A stretch of DNA of 38,180 nt from Geobacteraceae bacterium. GTDB taxonomy: Bacteria; Desulfobacterota; Desulfuromonadia; Geobacterales; Geobacteraceae. This document shows positions 17,804 through 25,211 of the stretch, piece by piece; the stretch's first letter is position 1, and each line of letters opens with the position of its first letter. The translations under genes were made by a program, and so were the position numbers. The notes below the pieces were generated by a model that made no database searches, had not been told where the DNA came from, and saw only the letters and a program-made list of their open reading frames with translations. The stretch is from positions 1-38,180 of the forward strand of contig JAQUHN010000013.1 in NCBI GenBank assembly GCA_028683555.1. Direction: 5' to 3'.

Positions 17804-18277
17804 TTACGTTTCCCTTAAAAACCGTGCGGGATTCCCTGCCACTATTGTGTTCGGCGCAACATCTTTCGTCACCACACTGCCGGCTCCGACAATGGCACCC
17901 GCTCCTACGGTTATATTACTCAGGATAGTGGCGCCGGAACCGATGGACGCGCCTTTTCTGATGATGGTCTGCTCAACCTGCCAATCATCTTCCGTCTGCA
18001 GACTGCCGCCGGGATTTGTTGCCCGGGGGAAGGTGTCGTTGATGAAAGTGACTCCATGGCCGATAAAGACCTCATCTTCGATCTGCACACCCTCACAAAT
18101 GAAAGTGTGACTGGAAATTTTGCAGTTCTTCCCGATGGAGGCATTTTTCTGAATTTCGACGAAAGCGCCGATCTTGGTGTTGTCGCCGATGTTGCAGCCA
18201 TACAAATTGATGAACTTGGACAGTTTGACATCTTTACCCAGGCGGACATCGTCCGCTATGCATGTATAATTTTCCAA
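17804..18277 (-). CDS. left-handed beta-helix N-acyltransferase (WbpD-like), set B
   Basis: A TTG at 18277 preceded by AGGAGG at eight bases is the best start, giving 157 residues that open MENYTCIADDVRLGKDVKL; the longer GTG form at 18313 lacks a ribosome site. The sequence is a run of hexapeptide repeats (NIGDNTKIGAFVEIQKNASIGKNCKI...) closing with GAGSVVTKDVAPNTIVAGNPARFL, the standard end of sugar-nucleotide N-acyltransferases such as WbpD, PglD and FdtC. It would acetylate the amino group that the aminotransferase of set B adds. The WbpB-like gene lies immediately upstream. It corresponds to residues about 338-485 of the fusion protein at 5118-6776. Confidence 0.85.
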   Translation of the reverse strand: MENYTCIADDVRLGKDVKLSKFINLYGCNIGDNTKIGAFVEIQKNASIGKNCKISSHTFICEGVQIEDEVFIGHGVTFINDTFPRATNPGGSLQTEDDWQVEQTIIRKGASIGSGATILSNITVGAGAIVGAGSVVTKDVAPNTIVAGNPARFLRET

Positions 18278-18362
18278 GTTAACTACCTCCTCGAAGAGTT
18301 TTTGCACCGACACTTTTCGTCCTGCGGCGCAATACGCAGATGTGAAGGAACGAAGTAATGGT

Positions 18363-19364
18363 TTAGAGATATATGATCGATCCTCCCTTGCTCAGCGAGG
18401 TTACTATTGCTTCTATCATTCTGACGACTTTCAAACCCGCAACTCCGTCATTAAAAGGAGTCAGATTGTTCTCAATGCATTCGACGAAATACTCGGTTTC
18501 CGCTTTCAGGGCCTCGATCTGTTCCAGTCGGGGGACCCAAATATCACCGGAGCGATAATTGATGCGTACTTGATACGATTCCTCCTTCGTCTCGACTTCC
18601 ACGCCCCGATCGTAAACCCTCAATTTCTCGTCAGCAACCAGGTCGTTCCAGAGCAGCATCTTTTTCTGCCCGCCGATCATGGTCATCCTGACTTTTACTG
18701 GTGATAGCCAGTTGATGCTGATGTGTGCAATAAGATTGTCGGGATAGAAAATCGTAACATATGCCACATCTTCGAAGCCGTTGATATGGGCCATTCCGGT
18801 TGCCGAAATCGCAATGGGATTCATGCCGATAAGATGGTCCATAATGGACAGGTCGTGGGGGGCAAGATCCCATACAACATTGGAATCGGTCTGCAGGAGT
18901 CCGAGGTTTATCCTGATGGAATCGAAGTAGAACAATCGTCCCAGTTCTCCTTCATCGATAAGCTGCTTGATCTTCCTCACCGCTCCGGTAAACAGAAACG
19001 TATGGTCCACCATGATCTTGAGGTTCTTTTTGTACGCCAATTCGATTAATTCTTCAGCATGCCTGGCCGATGCGGTAATAGGCTTTTCGACGAAAACGTG
19101 CTTGCCGCTTTCCAGGGCTCTTCTGGCGAGTTCATAATGGGTGGAAATGGGTGTGGCAATTGCAACGGCATCGATTTCGGGCGAGAGGATGATTTCCCGG
19201 TCGTCTGGCGTGGTTTTGATCGTCGGATGGGCCGCCTGCGCACGTTTCAGCGCCGACTGGTGCGTGTCGGAAATAGACTGTACCGTGGCGCCTTCGGTCC
19301 CGGCAAAGTTCCGTACAATGTTTGGTCCCCAATAGCCATAGCCAATTACGCCGATTCGTATCAT
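18363..19364 (-). CDS. Gfo/Idh/MocA family sugar dehydrogenase (WbpB-like), set B
   Basis: A 333-residue NAD(P)-dependent dehydrogenase. The ATG at 19364 follows AGGAGGG and gives the nucleotide-binding start MIRIGVIGYGYWGPNIVRNF; EKP is at 93-95 and a DLAPHDLSIMDHL motif near 168 holds the catalytic histidine. In WbpB and relatives the enzyme oxidises C3 of UDP-N-acetylglucosaminuronate. It pairs with the acyltransferase gene 85 bases downstream and the aminotransferase at 14555. It is a paralogue of the N-terminal half of the fusion at 5118-6776 (both have G-x-G-Y-W-G, EKP and APHD), yet differs enough for another substrate to be possible. Confidence 0.86.
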   Translation of the reverse strand: MIRIGVIGYGYWGPNIVRNFAGTEGATVQSISDTHQSALKRAQAAHPTIKTTPDDREIILSPEIDAVAIATPISTHYELARRALESGKHVFVEKPITASARHAEELIELAYKKNLKIMVDHTFLFTGAVRKIKQLIDEGELGRLFYFDSIRINLGLLQTDSNVVWDLAPHDLSIMDHLIGMNPIAISATGMAHINGFEDVAYVTIFYPDNLIAHISINWLSPVKVRMTMIGGQKKMLLWNDLVADEKLRVYDRGVEVETKEESYQVRINYRSGDIWVPRLEQIEALKAETEYFVECIENNLTPFNDGVAGLKVVRMIEAIVTSLSKGGSIIYL

Positions 19365-19405
19365 GTTCTCACCCTCCTGCCGGCGGTCCCGCATTCCGCG
19401 GTCCA

Positions 19406-19434
19406 GGCCCACTGCCGCTTCCGGCGAGTGGGCC
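19406..19434. repeat. GC-rich inverted repeat in an intergenic gap
   Basis: GGCCCACT (19406-19413), GCCG, a CTTC loop, CGGC, one unpaired G, then AGTGGGCC (19427-19434) form a 12-pair stem. It lies in the 126-base gap between the sugar transferase stop and the dehydrogenase start, within a GC-rich patch set among AT-rich sequence. No T-run follows on either strand, so it is not a standard terminator. It may stabilise the message or be a dispersed palindromic repeat. Confidence 0.6.
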
Positions 19435-19490
19435 GGTGAGATGGGTTCAGTTTTGCTTATAAGAAGCTAAATTCCAGATTCATCGTTATG

Positions 19491-20681
19491 CTAGTATGCC
19501 CCATGCCCCTTGATCACAGCCCATGGTGTGAGTAGCAGGATCTTGAAATCCAGCCACAGAGACCATTCGTGTATGTATTTGAGATCAAGTCGCACCATTT
19601 CGTCAAAAGAAGTAGAACTCCTGCCTGAGACCTGCCAGAGCCCGGTGATTCCGGGCTTGACCTGCAGAAGGCGATATCGATGCCAGATATCGTAGCTTTC
19701 AAACTCGTAAGGAATGGGCGGTCTCGGTCCTACAAGCGACATTTCCCCACTCAGGACATTCAGTAATTGAGGCAACTCATCAAGACTCGTCTTCCTCAAG
19801 AATCTGCCGACAGGAGTGATCCTCGGGTCGTTGCGTATCTTGTAGACAGGAGCACGATCTTCATCGTGACCTTCTTCGCTGGCCATGTTTTCAGTGATAA
19901 GTTTTTTTATGTATTCCCTATGTATCGAATCATCAGTGTCAACGTACATAGACCTGAATTTCAAGAATGTGAACTTTTTGCCGAATTGACCGAGCCTTTC
20001 CTGTTTGAATAGGATCGGTCCTTTGGAATTGAATAGTATAAGAAAAGATATAAGACAAAAGACCGGTGAAAGAACTAACAGTGCCAGACTGCTTCCTGTA
20101 ATATCGATAAATCTCTTGACCCAATGGGCCTTTGTTTTTGTCGTGACATCAAGCCTCAGGTCAGGATATAAAGACTTCTCAAACAGATCGGGCTTGCCGG
20201 TGTTATTGTCATGCTTTTCCGGGTAAAATTGAAAAGATATAGATGTTTTTATCATAAGTTCAAGAGGTATGTTTTTTGATAACTTATTTCGTATTTTTGA
20301 TGATATTGCTTTTCTTGCTTCCTGCGTATCAATAGGGTCTATTTCAGTGAATATCATTCCTATACTGTGTCCGTCCTTATACCAGCCACATATGTCGGTT
20401 CCCCTTTTTGCTGATAACAAAACCGTTAGGATAACATCCAGCGCTTCTCCGCGCGGATCTGCCTGTAGTACTTGGTCGATGTCGATTAACATCAATAAAA
20501 ATGGTTTTTCTGAACGTTCAGTTCGATTTCTTTCGTTGCAGAGTATGTTAATAAAAATATTTTCGTTACATATTTCTTGATAAATCTCTATTGGTGCGTG
20601 TTGGCTCCCTGATTCTATTCGAGCAGGTTTACGAATAGAGTTTATATCATATGTCTTGTTATTAGAACTCTTTGACTTCAT
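19491..20681 (-). CDS. initiating sugar transferase (phosphoglycosyl transferase) with GGDEF-like N-terminal domain
   Basis: Residues about 185-396 are a monotopic bacterial sugar transferase: the re-entrant segment KRFIDITGSSLALLVLSPVF, GPILFKQERLG, FLKFRSMY, RITPVGRFLRKTSLDELPQLLNVLSGEMSLVGPRPP and KPGITGLWQVSGRS. It moves a phosphosugar from a nucleotide to undecaprenyl phosphate and so starts the repeat unit. Residues about 35-165 differ from the usual leader: FLLMLIDID, DPRGEALDVIL, GTDICGWYKDGHSIGMIF and a later TSISFQFYPE follow the order of a GGDEF domain, with WYKDGHS in place of the GGDEF signature. Cyclase activity is therefore not expected; a sensory or structural role is inferred. 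GGGA lies ahead of the ATG but weakly. Confidence 0.88.
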   Translation of the reverse strand: MKSKSSNNKTYDINSIRKPARIESGSQHAPIEIYQEICNENIFINILCNERNRTERSEKPFLLMLIDIDQVLQADPRGEALDVILTVLLSAKRGTDICGWYKDGHSIGMIFTEIDPIDTQEARKAISSKIRNKLSKNIPLELMIKTSISFQFYPEKHDNNTGKPDLFEKSLYPDLRLDVTTKTKAHWVKRFIDITGSSLALLVLSPVFCLISFLILFNSKGPILFKQERLGQFGKKFTFLKFRSMYVDTDDSIHREYIKKLITENMASEEGHDEDRAPVYKIRNDPRITPVGRFLRKTSLDELPQLLNVLSGEMSLVGPRPPIPYEFESYDIWHRYRLLQVKPGITGLWQVSGRSSTSFDEMVRLDLKYIHEWSLWLDFKILLLTPWAVIKGHGAY

Positions 20682-20988
20682 AGTTAGATTCCCGCTACAT
20701 ACATAGCATTGGCTAATATTGCTGCTTTTTGCGATAGGTTTGTTTAATAACTAAATTGTTACAAAATAAATATGGTAAGTCATTAAATGAACCTATGTGG
20801 CTATATGAGTAAGATAGAGTTCAAGTTGATGTATTACACTGATTAATATAACTTTTACCACTATTGTAGGGATAGTCAATTAACACTAAAGTATATTTTT
20901 AGAGTCAATTGACGTCCGTCTAATGATACTAAAGTTATCCGTAAAGGATTCAGTTGATTGGTAAAGATAGGGAGGTAGGAAAATGACT
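20682..20988 (-). promoter_or_regulatory. 307-base AT-rich regulatory region ahead of the sugar transferase gene
   Basis: No gene seen. AGTCAATT occurs at 20873-20880 and 20902-20909 and ACTAAAGT at 20884-20891 and 20927-20934, all in the same orientation. Read on the minus strand, the AGTCAATT copies give AATTGACT, so each contains a TTGACT -35-like box; downstream -10 candidates (TAAAAG, TGTTAA) are weak. The direct repeats could be operators for the LuxR-type regulator encoded just upstream, which is inference. Confidence 0.45.
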
Positions 20989-21621
20989 TCAATCAGGAAA
21001 TACGTTTCGGTGATTGTGGCTCATGAGAGTAAGCTTGTTTCGGATTATCATCGATACAAGTTGCGAGCGATTTGTTACCTGCATCTTTCGGAAAATTCTT
21101 CCCAAATGTGACTTTATGGTCTGCTCGCTCAAAAATAATCTGGAAGCAATCTCCCTGTTTTTATAGCCTTCCGCAACCAACTCAGCAATTTGATTTTCCT
21201 TGTTGCTGAGTTTTATAAAGGTGCTGTCAGGTCTAGCCGTTTCGATTCCGTGAATAATTATTTTAAGTTTTTCATTATCTATCCATATCTGACCGGCGTG
21301 AATGACGGTTATGGCTTTTTTCAGTTGCTGAAAATCAGCTTCAAGAGAAAACACGCCGTACAATTTATGGTTACGCATCAAACTCATGATTTCTTCCTCG
21401 GACAATCCGGTGTCAATCAGCAGTACTTTACCCTCGGCCCATGATTGCTGTTCGTCGTTCTGCAAGCTTTCCTGGTCTGCGAGTATTACGTCCGGCTTGA
21501 AAGAAGTCGACGAGGGGGTGCGACGGGAGTATTGTGCGTCATATCCGTTGCCACTGCTTCTCAGTGTCTTGCAGAGGACTTCTGAAAATAGCAGACTTCT
21601 TATTGATACGAGTACTTTCAT
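20989..21621 (-). CDS. LuxR-family transcriptional regulator with degenerate receiver domain
   Basis: A 210-residue regulator. Residues about 138-197 are a LuxR/GerE helix-turn-helix (LSNKENQIAELVAEGYKNREIASRLFL, then SEQTIKSHLGRIFRKM). The N-terminal 120 residues have the strand-helix pattern of a receiver (VILAD with Asp49 at the phosphorylation place, KVLLID later), but the acidic pair that normally follows the first strand is replaced by VSIRS, so normal phosphorylation is doubtful. AAGGTGG precedes the ATG. It follows the CpsD-like gene by 48 bases and is probably the last gene of the export operon, with the sugar transferase operon directly ahead, an obvious target. Confidence 0.82.
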   Translation of the reverse strand: MKVLVSIRSLLFSEVLCKTLRSSGNGYDAQYSRRTPSSTSFKPDVILADQESLQNDEQQSWAEGKVLLIDTGLSEEEIMSLMRNHKLYGVFSLEADFQQLKKAITVIHAGQIWIDNEKLKIIIHGIETARPDSTFIKLSNKENQIAELVAEGYKNREIASRLFLSEQTIKSHLGRIFRKMQVTNRSQLVSMIIRNKLTLMSHNHRNVFPD

Positions 21622-21669
21622 CGTTCCACCTTGATAAATCTTTGTACGACGTCGCCGGGAGTCCGGCTC

Positions 21670-22410
21670 TTACAATTTTCGATAAATAGATTCAGGAATA
21701 TAGTACCGTCTTTTGTTGAACACTATCCCCAAGATGTTGCCACCGTTGTTCTCTATTTTATTCTTGAGATTTTCGACTACTTGCCAGCGGGTCTTTTCCG
21801 CCTCCACCACCAGTACCACCCCATCTACCCGGCGCGAGAGTTCAATTCCTTCAGGTGACCTGGACGCCGCTGCGGAATCAATCAGTACAAGATGGTACTT
21901 CTTTCGTAATGATTCCCAGAAATCCAAAATTTCTGTTGAATAAAAGTTTAATTGGCCGTCACCATAAAGTACATTGTCGGGTCGGGTTTCGACATCCATT
22001 TCGCCACGGTTGCTATTTATTGCAGGATCTGCATCATCTCGTGCAATTTCTTCCCAACCGCACTCCGGGGTAATGTGAAGGAAAAGACACTTATGAGGGG
22101 TGTCTCTATTTGAATCCAGCAGGAACACCAGTTTGCCCATCTTTTTGGCAGCGACCCGGGCAAATTCCCTGACAATGGTCGAAGTGCCTTCTCCCTCTTT
22201 TGCGCTCAGGAACAGGATTACCTTTCGATCGAGATCAGGAAGACGTGATTCGATGTTCTGGTAGAGGGAAATCATTTCATCTTCCATGTCCATTTCAACG
22301 ACGCTTGGTAGGAGAGTGGGGTCATTGGTTTGTGGCAGTTTGGGAATCGTTTTCTCCATCATCCTCGATTCCTGCTGTGCGTTTTCTAATGCTTCGTATA
22401 TTTTACTCAT
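21670..22410 (-). CDS. CpsD/CapB-like P-loop protein with altered Walker A
   Basis: A 246-residue protein of the bacterial tyrosine kinase/ParA class that partners Wzz-like proteins. MSKIYEALENA is the usual opening. The P-loop reads SAKEGEGTST (69-78): Thr76 stands where the family has the ATP-binding lysine (GEGKST), although Lys71 keeps the place of the deviant-Walker signature lysine. Walker A' is VFLLDSNRDTP (95-105) and Walker B LVLIDSAAA (174-182). Instead of a long tyrosine cluster the tail is KRRYYIPESIYRKL. It may be a kinase-dead regulator or bind ATP differently. The start at 22410 follows GGAGGGG and overlaps the ATPase gene by eight bases. Confidence 0.82.
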   Translation of the reverse strand: MSKIYEALENAQQESRMMEKTIPKLPQTNDPTLLPSVVEMDMEDEMISLYQNIESRLPDLDRKVILFLSAKEGEGTSTIVREFARVAAKKMGKLVFLLDSNRDTPHKCLFLHITPECGWEEIARDDADPAINSNRGEMDVETRPDNVLYGDGQLNFYSTEILDFWESLRKKYHLVLIDSAAASRSPEGIELSRRVDGVVLVVEAEKTRWQVVENLKNKIENNGGNILGIVFNKRRYYIPESIYRKL

Positions 22411-23665
22411 GTCCCCTCCCACGCTCTTTTTCCCGTTCGGGGAAAAGAATTCGTTCTCCGACCATGATCCGGTTTATGTCGTTGATGCCGGCATTGTTTT
22501 CCCTTACAAAATAGAGAAGCTTCCTGTTGCTGAATCCGTAGACCTCTTCCACGAGCCGCGACAAGGTGTCGCCCTTTTTAACAACCCTTTCGACAGGGAA
22601 TCCCGCCTGGTCAGGCGAAGGGAGTATCTCGCCTGGTTTTGTAGGGAGGGGCGGTTTTTCCGGCACTGTTTCAGCCGGAACGGTGCCAGTATGTCCTGCC
22701 ACCGTTTTGAAGGTGTTCTGGTCGCTCGCCACGGGGGGCGCGCTTTTCCCCGCCGTTGATCGTGCCTGGTCGCTGATGTTGAAAATGAGCAGTGCGGAGA
22801 GCATCACCAGAATAAGAGTCAGAGATGCCAGCGTCATTTTCAGGACAGGTTTCTTTTTCATGCCGGAGAAGTCGCCGATGACTTCCTTGACAATTTTTGA
22901 TGTTATACGTCCTTGTCGGTAACCAAGTGCCGTGATAAAGGCATTCTCGCAGAGGATGTTGATAATCCGCGGTATGCCGTGGGCTTCTTTTATTATCTTT
23001 TGCAGTGCCCTGTCGGTAAAGAGAGCTTCATTTCCAGCGGAAGCCTTTGCCAGTCGGTGCATGATGTAGGCCCGACTTTCTTCCGGCGTCAGGGGACGGA
23101 TGGTTGCTTTGACGGCAATCCGTTGCTTCAGCTGTCGCAATTCTTTTCGTTCGAGTTTTTGTTCAAATTCTGGTTGACCGCTGAATATGATCTGTATGAG
23201 CTTGTCCGTGGAAGTCTCGAGATTGGAGAGCAACCGGATGTTTTCCAGCGTTTCCACCGGCATGTTCTGTGCCTCATCGATAATGAGAACAACAGTGAAT
23301 CCTTTTTTGTATTCTTCTATCAGCGCATAATGGAGTTGGTTGACCATCTCGAAGACATCGTTTGTCAGGTCGAGGATCCCCAATTCCGTGATAATTGTTT
23401 TCAACAGACCCTGAAATGATACGTTGGAATTGAATATATAGAGTATCTTCAGCTTGCTTCTGTCGATATCCTCCAGATAAGATCGGAGAATCGTGGTCTT
23501 GCCGACGCCGACTTCACCGGTAATCAGCACGAATCCTTTTCGATGCCCGACCCCGTATATGAGCGACCCCAATGCTTCTTTGTGGCTGGGGCTCAGAAAG
23601 AGGAACTCCGGATCGGGCGTAATATGAAAGGGCTCTTTTTTCAGCTTATAGAAGCTTGCGTACAT
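22403..23665 (-). CDS. ExeA/GspA-like AAA ATPase with membrane segment and C-terminal LysM-like domain
   Basis: The ATG at 23665 gives the standard start of this family, MYASFYKLKKEPFHITPDP. The 420-residue protein has Walker A GEVGVGKTT at 50-58, Walker B VVLIIDEAQN at 125-134 and a C-terminal AAA part to about 270. One membrane helix follows (about 276-296), then a proline-rich linker, then at 357-409 a LysM-like unit (VVKKGDTLSRLVEEVYG...NRIMVGERILFP). Related ATPases occur beside CpsD/Wzz genes in exopolysaccharide loci of the exosortase type. It likely sits in the inner membrane with the LysM-like part in the periplasm touching peptidoglycan. It overlaps the genes on both sides (20 and 8 bases). 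Confidence 0.85.
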   Translation of the reverse strand: MYASFYKLKKEPFHITPDPEFLFLSPSHKEALGSLIYGVGHRKGFVLITGEVGVGKTTILRSYLEDIDRSKLKILYIFNSNVSFQGLLKTIITELGILDLTNDVFEMVNQLHYALIEEYKKGFTVVLIIDEAQNMPVETLENIRLLSNLETSTDKLIQIIFSGQPEFEQKLERKELRQLKQRIAVKATIRPLTPEESRAYIMHRLAKASAGNEALFTDRALQKIIKEAHGIPRIINILCENAFITALGYRQGRITSKIVKEVIGDFSGMKKKPVLKMTLASLTLILVMLSALLIFNISDQARSTAGKSAPPVASDQNTFKTVAGHTGTVPAETVPEKPPLPTKPGEILPSPDQAGFPVERVVKKGDTLSRLVEEVYGFSNRKLLYFVRENNAGINDINRIMVGERILFPEREKERGRGHE

Positions 23666-25133
23666 GGTTTTCGCCTTTGTAGGGGATGGCGGCAAGAACC
23701 TTCAGATTCAGGCGCTTTTCAGCGATTTCTGGTGTTACCAGCCCTTGTGAGTTGCGTTCCGAGAACAAAGCGAAACCGAGACTGGAAAGTGTGCCGAAGA
23801 CGATCCCCAATAAGATATTCAGGCCTTTTTGAGGCTTAACCGGTTCTACCGGGACTGGGGCCGGCTGGATGACGCTGATGTTTGCCATCTTGAGCCGGTT
23901 CATGTCGTCTGTGATCCGCGCTTCTTCCATCTTGTCGCCGTAAACCTGGAAGTTTTTCTCATTTGTAACCAGTTCCCGCTTCAGGTTTTGCATTTCTTTT
24001 TCACGGAGATCGAGCGCCTTTATTTCGCTGTCCAATTGCCCCAGTTGTACCTTCAACGTGGCATATTTTGCCCGCTGGGCGCTGAGGTCCGCTTCCGTCC
24101 TTACCACATCTGTTTGGGCTGCCTGGTAAACGGAATTGCCGGTCAACACCTTTCTGGTAATGTCTGCCTCCTGTTCCCGGAGATAGTTTCTGACAAGCTG
24201 TATCTGGTTGCGGTTTTCAACTACCAGCTTGTTTTCTTCTGTATACTTGCGCAACAGTTCCTGCTGGTTTATTTCCAGGGCAAGGAGCCTGGATTTAGCC
24301 TCGACAATGATTCTGTCACGCTCCGAATGCGTGTATAGGGCATTGGATGTGGTAAGCGCTTTAACCCTTGATCTCAGGGTGTCAAGTCTTCTTTGCAGTT
24401 CATTGATACTATTGCGGGCACTCATCATTTCGGTAGCCAGGTCCGTCCGTTGCCTCAGCATGAGGGTTCTCTGTTCATCCAGCGAATACACCCGGTTCTT
24501 CTGTTTGAAGTCCTGCATGTCGGACTCCGATTCCAGCAGTTTCTTGCGAAAGACGGCAACCTGACCTTCCAGGAAAGAGGATTGGGGACTGCTGAACACT
24601 TGTAAATGTTTTTCCTTGAAATAATCAACAAGCAGGTTGACCGCCTTTGCGGCGACCTGCGGGTTTTTATGTTCGAAGGAAACGAGGATGACGCTGGATT
24701 TCTTTATGTCTTCCACGGTCAGTTGCTTCTCGAATCTGGATATCGCGACATCTATCGGTTGTATTCTTTTTGTAGGGTGCTTTGCCAAGTCCGGATAGAT
24801 CTGGCCGAGCTTGATGGTTTCGATCACCCTTTTCGCCAAGTCCGGACTCTTCAGTATCTGAATCTCGGAGTTAATGATTTCTTCCCGATTCAGAGACATC
24901 ATGGGCTGAGAGTTTCCTACCTGGGACTGGTTCATATATTCTCGGCCGTATTTTACGAGCAAAGAAGATTTAGCTTCGTAAATTGGTGTGGCGACGAATG
25001 ACGCTATTGTCACAATGGCTACGACGACGGAGAATATGGTAAGTATCTTGACTCGGTGCTTGAAAAAGATGGTGAGGAAATCTCTCATATTCTCTTTGTG
25101 AATTTCCTGTTTTCTTGAGCTAGACCTTTCCAT
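23646..25133 (-). CDS. GNVR/Wzz-domain polysaccharide chain length or export protein
   Basis: A 495-residue polysaccharide co-polymerase. The first membrane helix is at about 30-50 (ILTIFSVVVAIVTIASFVA); the Wzz domain follows (PIYEAKSSLLVKYGREYM), then a long coiled-coil region (about 160-415) rich in Q, E, R and L. The proline-rich segment before the second helix (PAPVPVEPVKPQKGLNILLG) is the family signature. It ends in a short cytoplasmic tail, IPYKGENHVRKLL, without a fused kinase, which fits a separate CpsD-like gene two genes on. AGAGGG precedes the ATG at 25133; an ATG at 25088 is possible. It controls chain length and links the polymerase to the outer-membrane channel. Confidence 0.88.
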   Translation of the reverse strand: MERSSSRKQEIHKENMRDFLTIFFKHRVKILTIFSVVVAIVTIASFVATPIYEAKSSLLVKYGREYMNQSQVGNSQPMMSLNREEIINSEIQILKSPDLAKRVIETIKLGQIYPDLAKHPTKRIQPIDVAISRFEKQLTVEDIKKSSVILVSFEHKNPQVAAKAVNLLVDYFKEKHLQVFSSPQSSFLEGQVAVFRKKLLESESDMQDFKQKNRVYSLDEQRTLMLRQRTDLATEMMSARNSINELQRRLDTLRSRVKALTTSNALYTHSERDRIIVEAKSRLLALEINQQELLRKYTEENKLVVENRNQIQLVRNYLREQEADITRKVLTGNSVYQAAQTDVVRTEADLSAQRAKYATLKVQLGQLDSEIKALDLREKEMQNLKRELVTNEKNFQVYGDKMEEARITDDMNRLKMANISVIQPAPVPVEPVKPQKGLNILLGIVFGTLSSLGFALFSERNSQGLVTPEIAEKRLNLKVLAAIPYKGENHVRKLL

Positions 25134-25211
25134 GGGCGCCCTCTCAACTCTTTCGGTATTGATGGCATTGATTAACCGGAGTAAAAACGGCATGGATCTG
25201 TATCCATGTTT

